A stretch of 64,000 bases of DNA, from assembly GCF_003171715.1 (NCBI RefSeq), contig NZ_QGHL01000010.1, forward strand, positions 1-64,000, given 5' to 3'. Shown piece after piece: positions 32,926 to 43,287 of this stretch; position 1 is the first letter of the stretch; each line of letters begins with the position of its first letter. The position numbers and the translations under genes were made by a program. The notes under the pieces are model-generated. The model made no database searches. It saw only the letters and a program-made list of their open reading frames with translations, and was not told where the DNA came from. The DNA comes from Novosphingobium meiothermophilum (GTDB lineage: Bacteria > Pseudomonadota > Alphaproteobacteria > Sphingomonadales > Sphingomonadaceae).

Positions 32926-33684
32926 TCAGCTGCCGTCGGTAATCAGGGTGCCGCCATCCACCACCAGGTTGTGCCCCGTGACGAACGCCCCCGCAGGCGA
33001 TGCAAGGAACACGGCCGCTCCGGCAACTTCCTCAGGCGTTCCGGGGCGGCGCAGCGGGGTCATGGCCATGCGCCGTGCCATGAAGGCGGCATCATCCAGC
33101 AGCGGCCGGGAAAGATCGGTGGCGATGAACCCCGGCGAAAGCGCATTCACCCGCACCCCGCGCGGCCCCCATTCCACCGCCAGATTGCGCGCCAGTTGCG
33201 CCACGCCCGCCTTGGCCAGCGCATAGGCATTGATCCGGCCATTGCCGCGCAGCCCGGCCAGACTGGCCACCAGCACCACGCTGCCGCCGCCCGATGCGGC
33301 CATACGCGGCAGCGTCCGGTTGCACAGCACCACCTGGCTGCGCAGGTTTATGGCCATGACGCGGGCGTAATCGTCCATGTCGACATCCGCGAAGGGGCCG
33401 GGCCTGCCGGTGATCCCGGCATTGCACACCAGCACATCGAGCCGCCCCAGTTCGGCCATGCCAAAATCGACCAGCCGGGCCAGCGCGGCATCGTCGGCCA
33501 CGTCGCAGGCCATGCCGGGCGTGTCCAGCCGCGCCGCCACGCGCGCGGTTTCGGCTGCATCCTCGCTGGAAATGACGACCCGCGCCCCTGCGACGATCAG
33601 TGCCTCGGCAATGGCAAGGCCGATCCCGCGGGTAGAGCCGGTGACAATCGCAGCCTTGCCGGAAAGATCGAACAGCGCCTTCAT
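32926..33684 (-). CDS. SDR family oxidoreductase (sugar-acid operon)
   Basis: A 252-residue classical SDR. TGSTRGIGLAIAEAL is the cofactor loop, followed by ISSEDAAE, then CNAGITG, LVASLAG and the catalytic YALAK. The ending is GHNLVVDGGTL. In sugar-acid clusters such enzymes oxidise keto-deoxy or aldonate hydroxyls (KduD/IdnO-like). Its ATG overlaps the cupin gene stop by 4 bases (ATGA at 33681-33684), showing tight coupling. It is the last gene of a leftward operon ended by a strong terminator. Confidence 0.88.
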   Translation of the reverse strand: MKALFDLSGKAAIVTGSTRGIGLAIAEALIVAGARVVISSEDAAETARVAARLDTPGMACDVADDAALARLVDFGMAELGRLDVLVCNAGITGRPGPFADVDMDDYARVMAINLRSQVVLCNRTLPRMAASGGGSVVLVASLAGLRGNGRINAYALAKAGVAQLARNLAVEWGPRGVRVNALSPGFIATDLSRPLLDDAAFMARRMAMTPLRRPGTPEEVAGAAVFLASPAGAFVTGHNLVVDGGTLITDGS

Positions 33685-34211
33685 GCTTTCTCCGGCCGGA
33701 TTTCGGGCAGGGGCTGGCCATCGTGCCGATAGGCCGGCGCCTCGATCAGGATAAAGGCGATGCGGCAGGGCCGGTCGGTGGTGTTGCGCCACAGATGATT
33801 GGTGCCGCGCTGCACGATCACCCCGCCCTTGCGGATCGTGCGCCTTTCCCCGCCATCCAGTTCCAGTTCCACCTCGCCATCCAGCACGATGCCATAATCG
33901 ATGGAATTGGTGCGGTGCATCGGACTTTCCCCGCCCGGCAGCATATCGACGATGCGGATGACCGATCCCCCGTCCAGTGTCAGCCCGGCATCGCGCTCGC
34001 GCCCGTCGGTCTCGTCATTGTTGTCGGCAGGCACAGTGGCCGTGCTCCAGATCAGCAGGAATGCCGCATCACCCGATGGGATCATCCGCGTGGGCGAAAC
34101 GTCCTCTGACCGGAACACCGCGCGCCCCGCCGCATCGTGGCCAGTGACCACCCGCTGCACCGGCGGAAGGCCGGAATCGGAAAGCCCCACATCTGCAACA
34201 GCATCCTTCAT
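33681..34211 (-). CDS. Cupin domain protein
   Basis: A 176-residue single cupin. The two cupin motifs are present: SPMHRTNSIDYGIVLDGEVE for motif 1 (with one His and a Glu) and RGTNHLWRNTTDRPCRIAFI for motif 2 (with one His). Metal ligands seem sparse, so it may bind rather than catalyse. It overlaps both neighbours by 4 bases (epimerase at 34208-34211, SDR at 33681-33684). In similar operons cupins are isomerases or sugar-acid binding proteins; I cannot choose between these. Confidence 0.75.
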   Translation of the reverse strand: MKDAVADVGLSDSGLPPVQRVVTGHDAAGRAVFRSEDVSPTRMIPSGDAAFLLIWSTATVPADNNDETDGRERDAGLTLDGGSVIRIVDMLPGGESPMHRTNSIDYGIVLDGEVELELDGGERRTIRKGGVIVQRGTNHLWRNTTDRPCRIAFILIEAPAYRHDGQPLPEIRPEKA

Positions 34212-35146
34212 GCGCCCATTTCCTCCTGTTCGATTGCCGCCAGCGCCCGCGCCACCAGCCTTGCCGCATCGCCATCGTGGCAGAACCCGGCAGCTTCGGC
34301 GGCGGGCGTGAAAAGCGGCGGCTGCGCGGCGAACGTCGCCTCAAGCGCGGCATCCGGCACGAAGCGCACAAGGCCTGGCGACACTGCGCACTGCCGGGCA
34401 ATCTCGTCTGCCAGATCCGCCATGCGCAGGCGCAGCGCAGGCAGTGTCAGGGCGCGGGTCGGCGGCAGCGGCGCGGTGTTGCAGGCAAGCGCATGGACCA
34501 GATTGGCCGCGCAGCATTCGAGCGATTGTGCCCAGATCGTGCCTTGCGCGCTGACCGGGCAGATCGCCTCGCGCCCGGCGCGCAGGGCATGGAAAAGATC
34601 GGACAGGAACGCCGATTTCAGCCCCGAAGGCCCTTGCGGCCGCGCAAGGATGCCGGGCAGGCGCAGGCTGATCCCGTCGATCAGGCCGCGGTGCGAGAAC
34701 ATCGCCATCGCCTGCTCCATCATGGCCTTGTGTCCGCCATAGATCATGCGCGGCGCCAGCGGCGTCGCATCGTCCACCCGCGCGGGCAGCGGATCACCGA
34801 AGACCGCGATGGAACTGGCAAAGACCACGCGCAGGCCGGGCCGCTGCGTTCCGGCCTCTGCCAGCAGATCATACATGGCATCCACGTTGATCCGCCGCGA
34901 CAGCGCCGGATCGGTTTCGGCCGCGCCGCCCGGCACTGTCGCCAGATGGATCAGCGCATCGAACCCCGCCGCCAGCGCGGCGTCACGCACCGCCCGGTCG
35001 GCCAGATCGCCGACGATGGCCGTGGCGCCTGCGGGAACGGGCGCGCCCGGAACATCGATTCCGGTCACGCCATGGCCCATCGCCAGCGCCCGCGCGACGA
35101 CGGCGCGCCCGACAAACCCTCCTGCCCCTGTCACGAGAACGTGCAA
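34208..35146 (-). CDS. NAD-dependent epimerase/dehydratase family protein (DenD-like)
   Basis: A 312-residue extended SDR. VTGAGGFVGRAVVARAL is the nucleotide loop, VGDLAD follows, and the catalytic YxxxK is in MIYGGHKAMMEQ with SSIAVFG before it. The layout resembles D-erythronate dehydrogenase (DenD) and related aldonate dehydrogenases. It likely oxidises a sugar acid in the same operon as the cupin and SDR genes that follow with 4-base overlaps. It is 122 bases downstream of the IlvD-like dehydratase on the same strand; whether the two are one transcript is not shown. Confidence 0.8.
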   Translation of the reverse strand: MHVLVTGAGGFVGRAVVARALAMGHGVTGIDVPGAPVPAGATAIVGDLADRAVRDAALAAGFDALIHLATVPGGAAETDPALSRRINVDAMYDLLAEAGTQRPGLRVVFASSIAVFGDPLPARVDDATPLAPRMIYGGHKAMMEQAMAMFSHRGLIDGISLRLPGILARPQGPSGLKSAFLSDLFHALRAGREAICPVSAQGTIWAQSLECCAANLVHALACNTAPLPPTRALTLPALRLRMADLADEIARQCAVSPGLVRFVPDAALEATFAAQPPLFTPAAEAAGFCHDGDAARLVARALAAIEQEEMGA

Positions 35147-35268
35147 GACCCCGGCCCTCCCCTGATCGGGAAAGGCTATCGGACCGGCGGCCGCGTCAAG
35201 TCAAAGTCAATCGGCGCATGACATCCAATCACGCGCTTTATGCTTTTCCGCCTGCCGCAGCGGCAAGA

Positions 35269-37071
35269 TTAATGGTTATCCCTTGGCAGGCCCTTGGTCT
35301 GGGCAATGCGCTGGTATTTCTCCATGCCTTCGAGAATGCCGCCGCTGGCAAGCTGGCCGACGCGCTCGCGGTAGATTTCCTGCCACGGGGTCTGCGATGC
35401 CGGATAGGGATAGCCGCCCGCCGCCTCAAGCGCGGCGCGGCGCTCGGCCAGCTCCTCGTCGCTCACCAGCATGTTGGCCGTGCCCCGGCGCAGGTCGATG
35501 CGCACGCGGTCGCCAGTCTTCAACAGGGCAAGCCCGCCCATGGCGGCCGCTTCCGGGCTGGCGTTGAGGATCGAGGGGCTGCCCGATGTGCCCGATTGCC
35601 GCCCGTCGCCAATGCAGGGCAACGCATTGATCCCGGCGGTGATGAGATGGGCGGGCGCGCGCATGTTCACCACTTCGGCAGAGCCGGGATAGCCGATCGG
35701 CCCGGTTCCGCGCATGAACAGAAGAGTTTCTGCCGTGATGCCCGTCGCCGGATCGTCGATCCGCGCGTGATAGTCTTCCGGTCCGTCGAACACCACGGCG
35801 GGGCCTTCGAAGGCATCGGGATCATCGGGGTTGGAAAGATAGCGCTGGCGGAACTCCTCGCTGATGACGCTGGTCTTCATGATCGCGGAATCGAACAGGT
35901 TGCCCGAAAGCACGATGAAGCCTGCATCCTGCACCAGCGGCCGGTCGAACGGGCGGATCACCCGCTCGTCCTCGATCTTCGCATCGCGGCAGTTCTCGCC
36001 CATCGTGCGGCCGTTCACGGTCATGGCGTTCTCGGCAATCAGGCCCTGCCCGATAAGCTGCGCGACCACCGCGGGCACGCCGCCCGCGCGGTAGTAGTCC
36101 TCGCCCAGATATTCGCCCGCCGGTTGCAGGTTCACCAGCAGCGGCACCTTGTGGCCCAGCCGCTGCCAGTCGGTCAGCGGCAGGTCCACCCCCATGTGGC
36201 GCGCAATTGCGGCCAGATGGATGGGGGCATTGGTCGATCCGCCGATGGCCGAATTGACCACGATGGCATTGTGGAACGCCTCCAGCGTCATCACGTCGGA
36301 AGGCTTGAGGTCCTCGTGCACCATTTCGACAATGCGCTTGCCCGTGCGCCATGCGCATTCCTGCCGGTCGCGATAGGGCGCGGGGATGGCCGCAGAACCG
36401 GGCAGCATCATGCCCAGCGCCTCGGCCAGGCTGTTCATTGTCGTGGCCGTGCCCATCGTGTTGCAATAGCCGGTCGACGGGGCAGAACTGGCGACAAGCC
36501 GGATGAAGCCCTCCTCGTCCAGCTCGCCCTTGGCCAGCATCTCGCGGCCCTTCCACACGATCGTGCCCGATCCCGTGCGCTCGCCCTTGAACCAGCCGTT
36601 CAGCATCGGTCCCACCGAAAGCGCGATGGCCGGAATGTTGACCGTGGCCGCGGCCATCAGCAGCGCAGGCGTCGTCTTGTCGCAGCCCGTGGTCAGCACC
36701 ACCCCGTCGATCGGATAGCCATAGAGCGCCTCGACCAGCCCCAGATAGGCAAGGTTGCGATCGAGCGCGGCGGTGGGGCGCTTGCCGGTTTCCTGAATGG
36801 GATGGACCGGGATTTCCAGCGCGATCCCGCCCGCCTCGCGGATGCCTTCGCGCACGCGCTCGGCCAGCACGATATGATGCCGGTTGCAGGGCGAAAGATC
36901 GCTGCCGGTCTGGGCAATGCCGATGATCGGCCTGCCCGAACGCAGCTCCTCCAGGCTCAGCCCGAAGTTGAGATAGCGCTCCAGATAGAGCGAGGTCATG
37001 TCGACATTGTCGGGATTGTCGAACCACGCACGGGAGCGAAGCTTGGGGCGTTTGTGGGAAGAGTCGGTCAT
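35269..37071 (-). CDS. IlvD/Edd family sugar-acid dehydratase (arabonate/xylonate type)
   Basis: A 600-residue iron-sulfur dehydratase. Cluster ligand candidates are in [25 protein letters not shown] and [28 protein letters not shown] and [20 protein letters not shown] are family blocks. The opening [13 protein letters not shown] and the length near 600 favour the branch that dehydrates pentonates and hexonates (L-arabonate, D-xylonate, galactonate) to 2-keto-3-deoxy acids rather than the branched-chain enzyme. ATG 37071 is selected over an upstream TTG. It lies 36 bases after the mutarotase and opposite the transporter/KGSADH/AraD1 operon, which supplies the next steps. Confidence 0.88.
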   Translation of the reverse strand: MTDSSHKRPKLRSRAWFDNPDNVDMTSLYLERYLNFGLSLEELRSGRPIIGIAQTGSDLSPCNRHHIVLAERVREGIREAGGIALEIPVHPIQETGKRPTAALDRNLAYLGLVEALYGYPIDGVVLTTGCDKTTPALLMAAATVNIPAIALSVGPMLNGWFKGERTGSGTIVWKGREMLAKGELDEEGFIRLVASSAPSTGYCNTMGTATTMNSLAEALGMMLPGSAAIPAPYRDRQECAWRTGKRIVEMVHEDLKPSDVMTLEAFHNAIVVNSAIGGSTNAPIHLAAIARHMGVDLPLTDWQRLGHKVPLLVNLQPAGEYLGEDYYRAGGVPAVVAQLIGQGLIAENAMTVNGRTMGENCRDAKIEDERVIRPFDRPLVQDAGFIVLSGNLFDSAIMKTSVISEEFRQRYLSNPDDPDAFEGPAVVFDGPEDYHARIDDPATGITAETLLFMRGTGPIGYPGSAEVVNMRAPAHLITAGINALPCIGDGRQSGTSGSPSILNASPEAAAMGGLALLKTGDRVRIDLRRGTANMLVSDEELAERRAALEAAGGYPYPASQTPWQEIYRERVGQLASGGILEGMEKYQRIAQTKGLPRDNH

Positions 37072-37107
37072 CGCAGCTTTCGGGTGTTGGAGAGGGTTTC
37101 GCAAAAG

Positions 37108-38280
37108 TCAGCGCGGCTTGCGGGCCGTGCTCACGCGGTAGATCATGACATGGCGATAGGGCTTGCCCGGATCGACCCGCGCCGAAATGAAGCCGGGCTG
37201 GTTGGGCGCATCGGGGAACTTCTGCGGCTCAAGCGCAATGCCGTCGCCCATGCGATAGACATGGCCGCGCTTGCCCGTGACCGTGCCGTCAAGAAAGTTG
37301 CCGCTGTAGAACTGCACGCCCGGTTCCGTGCTCAGCACTTCCAGCACGCGGCCCGATGCCGGGTCCTCAAGCCTTGCGGCAAGCTGCGGCGTGGCGGTCA
37401 GCCCCTTGTCGAGCGCAAAGTTGTGGTCATAGCCGCGCCCGATGCGGATCTGCTCGTCGCGCCCGTCGCGCAGCGATGCTGAAATCCGGCGGGGGCGGGT
37501 GAAATCGAACGGGGTTCCCGCCACCGCGCGCAGCTCGCCGGTGGGGATCAGCGTCTCGTCCACCGGGGTATAGCGCGCTGCGGGAATGGTAAGCCGGTTG
37601 TCCATGGCCCGGCCCGAACCTTCGCCCGCCATGTCGAACAGGGCATGGTTGGTCATGTTGACGATGGTGGGCTTGTCGGTGCTGGCCTCGAACGCGATGG
37701 TCAGATTGCCGCGCTCATCGAGGCTGTAGGTCACTCTGGTGTCGAGCCTGCCGGGATAGCCTTCCTCGCCATCAGCGCTGACATGGGCCAGCTCGACACT
37801 GGCAACCGGGCCGGACTTTACCGCAACGATGCGCCAGTTGCGCTTGTCGAAACCCTTTTCCCCGCCATGCAGCGCATTGCCGAGGTTGTTCTGCGCCAGT
37901 TGCCAGGTCTTGCCGTCCAGCGTGAAGCGCCCCTTGGCAATGCGGTTGGCATAGCGGCCCACCGTCACGCCGAAGAAGTTGGGCTTGGCCTCGTAGGTCT
38001 GCACATCGTCATAGCCCAGAACCACGTCGGCCACCTTGCCATCGCGCCCCGGCACCAGCAGCGATTGCAGCGTTGCACCATAGCTGAGGATGCGCGCCGA
38101 AACGCCGTTTGCCGCCGAAAGGGTGATGGCAAAGGCCTCGGTCCCGTCGGCCAGCCTGCCGGCGCTTTCCTGCCGCGCCTCTGCCGCCATGGCCTGCGAC
38201 ACCAGTCCCTGCGGCGAAAGCATCAGCGCCAGCGCAGGCACCGTCAATGCCGCCCGCAGCCCAAAGCCCGCAATCCTCAT
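37108..38280 (-). CDS. galM: Exported aldose 1-epimerase (mutarotase)
   Basis: A 390-residue enzyme that interconverts alpha and beta anomers of free sugars. Residues 1-33 are a signal peptide ending AMAAEA, so it acts in the periplasm, where sugars arrive from the outer membrane. The core has YGATLQSLLVPG, VTVGRYANRIAKG, NALHGGEKGFDKR (substrate His), TNHALFDMAG (catalytic His; usual form is TNHxYFNL) and the catalytic base Glu in IALEPQKFPDAPN. It is first in a leftward operon with the sugar-acid dehydratase and diverges from the sugar MFS transporter. Confidence 0.92.
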   Translation of the reverse strand: MRIAGFGLRAALTVPALALMLSPQGLVSQAMAAEARQESAGRLADGTEAFAITLSAANGVSARILSYGATLQSLLVPGRDGKVADVVLGYDDVQTYEAKPNFFGVTVGRYANRIAKGRFTLDGKTWQLAQNNLGNALHGGEKGFDKRNWRIVAVKSGPVASVELAHVSADGEEGYPGRLDTRVTYSLDERGNLTIAFEASTDKPTIVNMTNHALFDMAGEGSGRAMDNRLTIPAARYTPVDETLIPTGELRAVAGTPFDFTRPRRISASLRDGRDEQIRIGRGYDHNFALDKGLTATPQLAARLEDPASGRVLEVLSTEPGVQFYSGNFLDGTVTGKRGHVYRMGDGIALEPQKFPDAPNQPGFISARVDPGKPYRHVMIYRVSTARKPR

Positions 38281-38423
38281 CCTTCTTGTCCTTCCGGAAG
38301 CATCACACGCAGCGCTGCGCCCATTGACGCGGCTGCTTGCCCGATATAGTCAGACAAATGCCACGAGCGCAAGCCGCTATGCAATCCGGTCCAGCATCAC
38401 GCAGCAGAGAGGAAGTCCAGACC

Positions 38424-39752
38424 ATGCCGCCAGCGGCCGCTCCGCAGCCCAATTCCGCCCAATCAGCCACTTCGGGGGCGAACGTGGGCGCGAATGCGGG
38501 AACGAACTATGGCCCGGCGCTGACCCTGCTGGCCAGCCTGTTCTTCATGTGGGGCTTCATCACGGTCATCAACAACACGCTGCTGCCGCATCTGCGCAGC
38601 GTGTTCGACCTGAGTTATACGCAGACAACTTTGATCGAATCGGTCTGGTTCATCGCCTATTTCGTCGCCTCGATTCCCTCGGCCCGACTGATCGAGAAGC
38701 TGGGCTACCAGAAGGCGCTGGTCATCGGGCTGCTGACCATGGCTGCGGGCGCGCTCGGCATGATGCTGGCGGCGGCGCTGCCCTCCTATGGCGTCACGCT
38801 CGCCATGCTCTTCGTCATCGCCAGCGGCATCACCCTGCTCCAGGTGGCGGCCAATCCCTATGTCGCGGTGGTTGGCCCGCCCGAAACCGCCTCGGCACGG
38901 CTCAATCTGGTGCAGGCGATGAACTCGGCCGGCACCATGCTGGCCCCGATGTTCGGCGCATGGCTGATTCTTGGCCGCTCCAAGGGCGGCACATCGGCCA
39001 GCGGCACCATCCTGACCGAGGCGGAACGCCTTGCCGATGCGCAATCGGTGATCCTGCCCTATGGCCAGGTGGCGGCAGTGCTGGTGGTGCTGGCGCTCGT
39101 CATCGCCCGTTTTCCCCTGCCCGCAATGGGCAGCGCCACGCGGCGCCTTGCCCCGGAAGCGCGCGCGCGCCTTTCCCTGTGGAAGCACCGCAACCTTGTT
39201 TTCGGCATTCCGGCGATCTTCATCTATCTCATCGCGGAAATCGGCGTTGCCAATCTTTTCGTCAATTTCGTCACCCAGCCCGATATTGCCGCGCTCACGC
39301 CCGAACGGGCGGGTCACTATCTCACCTTCCTGTGGGGCGGGATGATGGTGGGGCGCTTTGCCGGATCGGCCTTGATGCAGAAAATCGATGCCGCGCTGGT
39401 GCTGGCGGCCTTCTCGGTGGGGGCCTTCGTGGTCATGCTCGTCACCGTGTTCAGCACCGGCCCGCTTGCCATGTGGGCGCTGATCCTTGCCGGCCTGTTC
39501 CATTCGATCATGTTCCCCACGATCTTCACGCTGGGCATCAAGGGTCTGGGTCCGCTGACGGAAGAGGGATCGGGCCTGCTCATCATGGCGATTGCGGGCG
39601 GCGCGCTGGTCGTCGTGCAGGGCTGGCTGGCCGACAGCTACGGCCTGCAAACCTCGTTCCTGCTGACCGCCGCCTGCGAGCTTTACGTCCTGTTCTACGC
39701 GCTTTGGGGCTGCCGCACGAGCATCGAACACGCGGCCGAACCCGGCGCATAA
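38424..39752 (+). CDS. Sugar MFS transporter, FucP/GluP family
   Basis: A 442-residue inner-membrane proton- or sodium-driven sugar permease with twelve predicted helices. The first helices read [19 protein letters not shown] and the loop [15 protein letters not shown], both typical of FucP-type carriers; [19 protein letters not shown] and [15 protein letters not shown] continue the signature, and [18 protein letters not shown] lies in the second half. ATG 38424 follows AGAGAGGA and is preferred over an in-frame upstream ATG. It heads the rightward operon of arabinose/galactose oxidation genes and would bring the periplasmic monosaccharides into the cytoplasm. Confidence 0.92.
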   Translation: MPPAAAPQPNSAQSATSGANVGANAGTNYGPALTLLASLFFMWGFITVINNTLLPHLRSVFDLSYTQTTLIESVWFIAYFVASIPSARLIEKLGYQKALVIGLLTMAAGALGMMLAAALPSYGVTLAMLFVIASGITLLQVAANPYVAVVGPPETASARLNLVQAMNSAGTMLAPMFGAWLILGRSKGGTSASGTILTEAERLADAQSVILPYGQVAAVLVVLALVIARFPLPAMGSATRRLAPEARARLSLWKHRNLVFGIPAIFIYLIAEIGVANLFVNFVTQPDIAALTPERAGHYLTFLWGGMMVGRFAGSALMQKIDAALVLAAFSVGAFVVMLVTVFSTGPLAMWALILAGLFHSIMFPTIFTLGIKGLGPLTEEGSGLLIMAIAGGALVVVQGWLADSYGLQTSFLLTAACELYVLFYALWGCRTSIEHAAEPGA

Positions 39753-39783
39753 CCGATCTGCCTTTCAGGAGTTTTCCCGTCCC

Positions 39784-41322
39784 ATGTCTCTCAAGCCAGC
39801 CACCTTCCGCGCCATGGCCGCCGCCACTGGCGAGCCTGTCGGCCCCGCCTTTCCGGTGCATGGCCCGGCCGATGTCGCCGCGGCCTGCGCGGCTGCGGCC
39901 GAAGCCTTTCCCGTCTATCGCGCCACCAGCCTTGCCGCGCGCGCCACGTTCCTTGAAACCATTGCCGATGAAATCCTTGGCATCGGCGATGCGCTGATCG
40001 AAGCGGCCATGACCGAAAGCGGCCTGCCGCGCGCCCGGCTCGAAGGCGAACGCGGACGGACCGTGAGCCAGCTTCGCCTCTTTGCCGATGTGGTGCGCAA
40101 GGGCGCGTGGCAGCAGCTTCGCATCGATTCCGCCCTGCCCGATCGCCAGCCCCTGCCCCGCCCGGATCTGCGGATGCGCATGGTGCCGCTGGGGCCGGTC
40201 GCGGTATTCGGAGCATCGAACTTTCCGCTCGCCTTCTCCACCGCTGGCGGGGATACCGCCTCGGCGCTTGCCGCCGGTTGCCCGGTCGTGGTCAAGGGCC
40301 ACCCTGCCCACCCGCAGACGGGCGATCTGGTGGCAGGCGCGATTGCCCGCGCCGTTGCCGCCTGCGGCCTGCCTGCGGGCACGTTCGGCCATGTCACCGG
40401 GCCTGATCACGCGCTGGGCGAAGCGCTGGTTACGGACCCGCGCATTGCCGCGGTCGGCTTTACCGGATCGCGCGGCGGCGGGCTGGCGCTGCTGCATCTG
40501 GCACAGGCGCGGCCCGTTCCGATCCCGGTCTATGCCGAAATGTCGAGCATCAACCCCGTGCTGCTCCTGCCCGAAGCGCTGAAGGCGCGCGGGCCGGAAC
40601 TGGGCACTGCCTTTGTCGGCTCGCTCACCATGGGCGCGGGCCAGTTCTGCACCAATCCCGGCCTCGTGCTGGCAATCGCGGGCGATGGGCTGGACGCCTT
40701 CCTTGAAGCGGCTGCCGACGCCGTTGCCGCAGCCCCTGCGCAGACCATGCTCACCCCCGGCATCTGCCGCGCCTATGCCGGGGGGGTGGCCGCGCTGGAA
40801 AGCCTGCCGGACGTCGAAGTCGTCGCGCGCGGGGCGCCGGGAACGCCCGCACAGGGCATGGCCGCGCTGCTGCGCACCGATGCATCCGCCTTCCTTGCCC
40901 AGCCCGCCATGGGGCATGAAGTGTTCGGCGCTTCCTCGCTCGTCGTCGTCTGCGCCGACGAGGCCGAACTGCGCCGCGTGCTCTCCGGCCTTGAAGGCCA
41001 GCTCACCGCCACCCTGCACATGGATCAGGGCGATCTTGCGCTGGCGCAGCGGCTCCTTCCCCTGCTGGAGGACAAGGCCGGGCGCATCCTTGCCAATGGC
41101 TGGCCCACCGGGGTGGAGGTTTGCCATGCCATGGTCCATGGCGGCCCCTTCCCCGCCACCTCGGATGCGCGCGGCACCTCGGTCGGCAGTCTGGCGATTG
41201 ACCGCTTCCTGCGCCCCGTGTGCTATCAGAACCTTGCCGCCGAGCTGCTTCCGCCGGTGCTGCGCGACGAAAGTTCCGGCGATGGAGCGCCGCGATTGAT
41301 CGATGGGTCGCTCACGCTCTGA
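39784..41322 (+). CDS. 2,5-dioxovalerate (alpha-ketoglutarate semialdehyde) dehydrogenase
   Basis: A 512-residue NAD(P)-dependent aldehyde dehydrogenase. The nucleophile is C289 in [14 protein letters not shown], with [14 protein letters not shown] as the N-terminal block and [14 protein letters not shown] before the catalytic Glu in [12 protein letters not shown]. The ASNFP and GQFCTNPG wording is typical of the ketoglutarate semialdehyde dehydrogenases of pentose oxidation. It makes 2-oxoglutarate from the product of AraD1, encoded next door (26-base gap). An AGGAG site precedes ATG 39784. Confidence 0.9.
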   Translation: MSLKPATFRAMAAATGEPVGPAFPVHGPADVAAACAAAAEAFPVYRATSLAARATFLETIADEILGIGDALIEAAMTESGLPRARLEGERGRTVSQLRLFADVVRKGAWQQLRIDSALPDRQPLPRPDLRMRMVPLGPVAVFGASNFPLAFSTAGGDTASALAAGCPVVVKGHPAHPQTGDLVAGAIARAVAACGLPAGTFGHVTGPDHALGEALVTDPRIAAVGFTGSRGGGLALLHLAQARPVPIPVYAEMSSINPVLLLPEALKARGPELGTAFVGSLTMGAGQFCTNPGLVLAIAGDGLDAFLEAAADAVAAAPAQTMLTPGICRAYAGGVAALESLPDVEVVARGAPGTPAQGMAALLRTDASAFLAQPAMGHEVFGASSLVVVCADEAELRRVLSGLEGQLTATLHMDQGDLALAQRLLPLLEDKAGRILANGWPTGVEVCHAMVHGGPFPATSDARGTSVGSLAIDRFLRPVCYQNLAAELLPPVLRDESSGDGAPRLIDGSLTL

Positions 41323-41348
41323 CAGGGCGGGCCTGGGGAGAATTGCCG

Positions 41349-42350
41349 ATGGCGCTTCGTCTTTTGCAGCACCGTGCCGATGATGGCACCCGCAGCGTGA
41401 TCCTTGCCGATGCTGCGTGCGCGCACCGGCTTCAGGGCATATCGCGCACCAGCGAACTGGCCGCGCGCGCCATCGCGGCGGGCACCAGCCTTGCGCGCGA
41501 AGCCATGGGCTGCCTTGCGGGCGAGCGAGTCGATCTGGAAAGGGAACTGGCCGCAGGCCGCCTGCTTGCGCCGATCGATCATCCCGATCCGGCGCACCTC
41601 CTGCTGGCGGGCACGGGCCTCACGCATCTCGGTTCCGCCGAAGGGCGCGACAAGATGCACCGCGAAGCCGCAGCCGCTGCGCATCAGACCGATTCGATGC
41701 GCATGTTCCTTGAAGGGCTGGAGGGCGGCAAGCCCGCACCCGGCACGGTGGGCCAGCAGCCCGAATGGTTCTACAAGGGCGATGGTTCGCAGCTTGTCGG
41801 CCCCGGCGAGCCGCTGGAGATGCCGCCCTTCGCGCAGGATGGCGGCGAAGAGCCGGAACTGGCGGGCATCTACCTCATCGGCCCCGATGGCACGCCGTTC
41901 CGCCTCGGCTTCGCGCTTGCCAACGAGTTTTCCGATCACGTGACCGAACGCCACAACTACCTGTGGCTGGCCCATTCCAAGCTGCGCCGCGCCGCCCTTG
42001 GCCCGGAACTGCTGATTGGCGAAACCCCGGCAGACCTGCGCGGCACCAGCCGCATCCTGCGCGATGGCAAGGTGGTTTGGGAAAAGCCCTTCCTCACCGG
42101 TGAAGACAACATGAGCCACACCATCGCCAATCTGGAGCACCACCACTTCAAGTATGACCTGTTCCGCAGGCCGGGCGATATTCACGTCCACTTCTTCGGC
42201 ACGGCCACGCTGTCCTTCACCGATGGGCTGCGCACAAAGGAAGGCGACGTGTTCGAGATTGCGGCCGTCCCCTTCACCCTGCCCTGCCGCAATCCGCTGG
42301 CGCGCGCGGGCGGCGATCCGGCGCAGGCCCTGAAGGTGGGCGTGCTGTGA
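41349..42350 (+). CDS. araD1: AraD1-type 2-keto-3-deoxy-pentonate dehydratase (FAH superfamily)
   Basis: A 333-residue protein of the fumarylacetoacetate hydrolase-like superfamily, AraD1/GguC branch. Visible landmarks: LLAPIDHPDPAHLLLAGTGL, QQPEWFYKGDGSQLVGPGEP, AGIYLIGPDGTPFRLGFAL, NEFSDHVTERHNYLWLAHS and HVHFFGTATLSFTDG. The acidic/His positions chelate a divalent metal in this fold. It dehydrates 2-keto-3-deoxy-L-arabonate (or xylonate) to alpha-ketoglutarate semialdehyde, feeding the aldehyde dehydrogenase encoded just upstream. Its stop overlaps the GTG start of the next gene by 4 bases. Confidence 0.85.
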   Translation: MALRLLQHRADDGTRSVILADAACAHRLQGISRTSELAARAIAAGTSLAREAMGCLAGERVDLERELAAGRLLAPIDHPDPAHLLLAGTGLTHLGSAEGRDKMHREAAAAAHQTDSMRMFLEGLEGGKPAPGTVGQQPEWFYKGDGSQLVGPGEPLEMPPFAQDGGEEPELAGIYLIGPDGTPFRLGFALANEFSDHVTERHNYLWLAHSKLRRAALGPELLIGETPADLRGTSRILRDGKVVWEKPFLTGEDNMSHTIANLEHHHFKYDLFRRPGDIHVHFFGTATLSFTDGLRTKEGDVFEIAAVPFTLPCRNPLARAGGDPAQALKVGVL

Positions 42351-43282
42351 TCCGTATTGCCGTTGTCGGGCTGGGCAAGATCGCGCGCGATCAGCACCTG
42401 CCCGCCATTGCCGCCTCGGCCGATTTCACGCTGGCCGCAACGGTCAGCCCCGATGGTGCAGGGCTGGCGGACACCGGAATGGCGGATGTGCCGCACTTTG
42501 CCTCGCTCGATGCCCTGCTGGCCCAAGGCCCGGCGGTGGATGCCGTGGCGCTGTGCACCCCGCCACAGGTGCGCCGCGAACTTGCGCTCAAGGCGCTGGC
42601 ACGCGGGCTTCACGTGCTGCTGGAAAAGCCGCCCGCCGCCACGCTGGGCGAAGTCGCCGCCTTGCAGGATGCAGCCGCACAAGGCCGGGCAAGCCTGTTT
42701 GCGGCATGGCATTCGCGCTTTGCCGCGGGGGTGGAACCGGCGCGTGCCTGGCTGGCGGGGCGCACCATCACCAGCGTTGCCATCACCTGGCGCGAGGACG
42801 TGCGCGTCTGGCATCCGGGGCAGGCGTGGATCTGGCAGCCGGGCGGGCTTGGCGTGTTCGATCCGGGGATCAACGCCCTGTCCATCGCCACCCTTATCCT
42901 GCCCCGCCCGCTTTTCCTGACGCGCGCGGTGCTGGATTTCCCCGCCAACCGCGCCGCCCCCATCGCCGCCGATCTTGCCTTTGCCGATGCAGCCGGAACG
43001 CCTGTCAGCATGGACCTCGATTGGCGGCAGACCGGGCCGCAGACATGGGACATCGTGGTTCAAACCGATGCGGGCACGCTTGTCCTGCATCAGGGCGGCG
43101 CGGTGCTGAAAGTGCCGGGCTGCACCCAAACGCGCGAGGACCGCGAATATGCCGGGATCTACGCCCGCTTTGCCGAACTCGTCGCCAGCCGGTCGAGCGA
43201 GGTGGACGCCGCGCCCCTGCGGCTGGTGGCCGATGCCTTCCTGTGCGGCACGCACCGCACCTGCGCGGCCTTCGAGGACTGA
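42347..43282 (+). CDS. D-galactose (L-arabinose) 1-dehydrogenase, Gfo/Idh/MocA family
   Basis: A 311-residue NAD(P)-dependent sugar dehydrogenase. The Rossmann start is IRIAVVGLGKIARDQHLPAI and the mid-segment LLEKPPAATLGEV carries the family EKP motif. The run WREDVRVWHPGQAWIWQPGG and GVFDPGINALSI is closely like pseudomonad galactose 1-dehydrogenase, which also acts on L-arabinose. It would give the aldonolactone; no lactonase gene is seen in the window. Start is GTG 42347, overlapping AraD1. It sits between the pentose-specific AraD1 and the hexose-specific DgoK/DgoA, which suits an enzyme that serves both sugars. Confidence 0.87.
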   Translation: MIRIAVVGLGKIARDQHLPAIAASADFTLAATVSPDGAGLADTGMADVPHFASLDALLAQGPAVDAVALCTPPQVRRELALKALARGLHVLLEKPPAATLGEVAALQDAAAQGRASLFAAWHSRFAAGVEPARAWLAGRTITSVAITWREDVRVWHPGQAWIWQPGGLGVFDPGINALSIATLILPRPLFLTRAVLDFPANRAAPIAADLAFADAAGTPVSMDLDWRQTGPQTWDIVVQTDAGTLVLHQGGAVLKVPGCTQTREDREYAGIYARFAELVASRSSEVDAAPLRLVADAFLCGTHRTCAAFED

Positions 43283-43287
43283 CCGCC

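Noticed and set aside
35269-37071. Dihydroxy-acid dehydratase of valine/isoleucine synthesis (ilvD)
   Set aside because: Length near 600, start and context with mutarotase and sugar oxidation genes favour the sugar-acid branch of the family.
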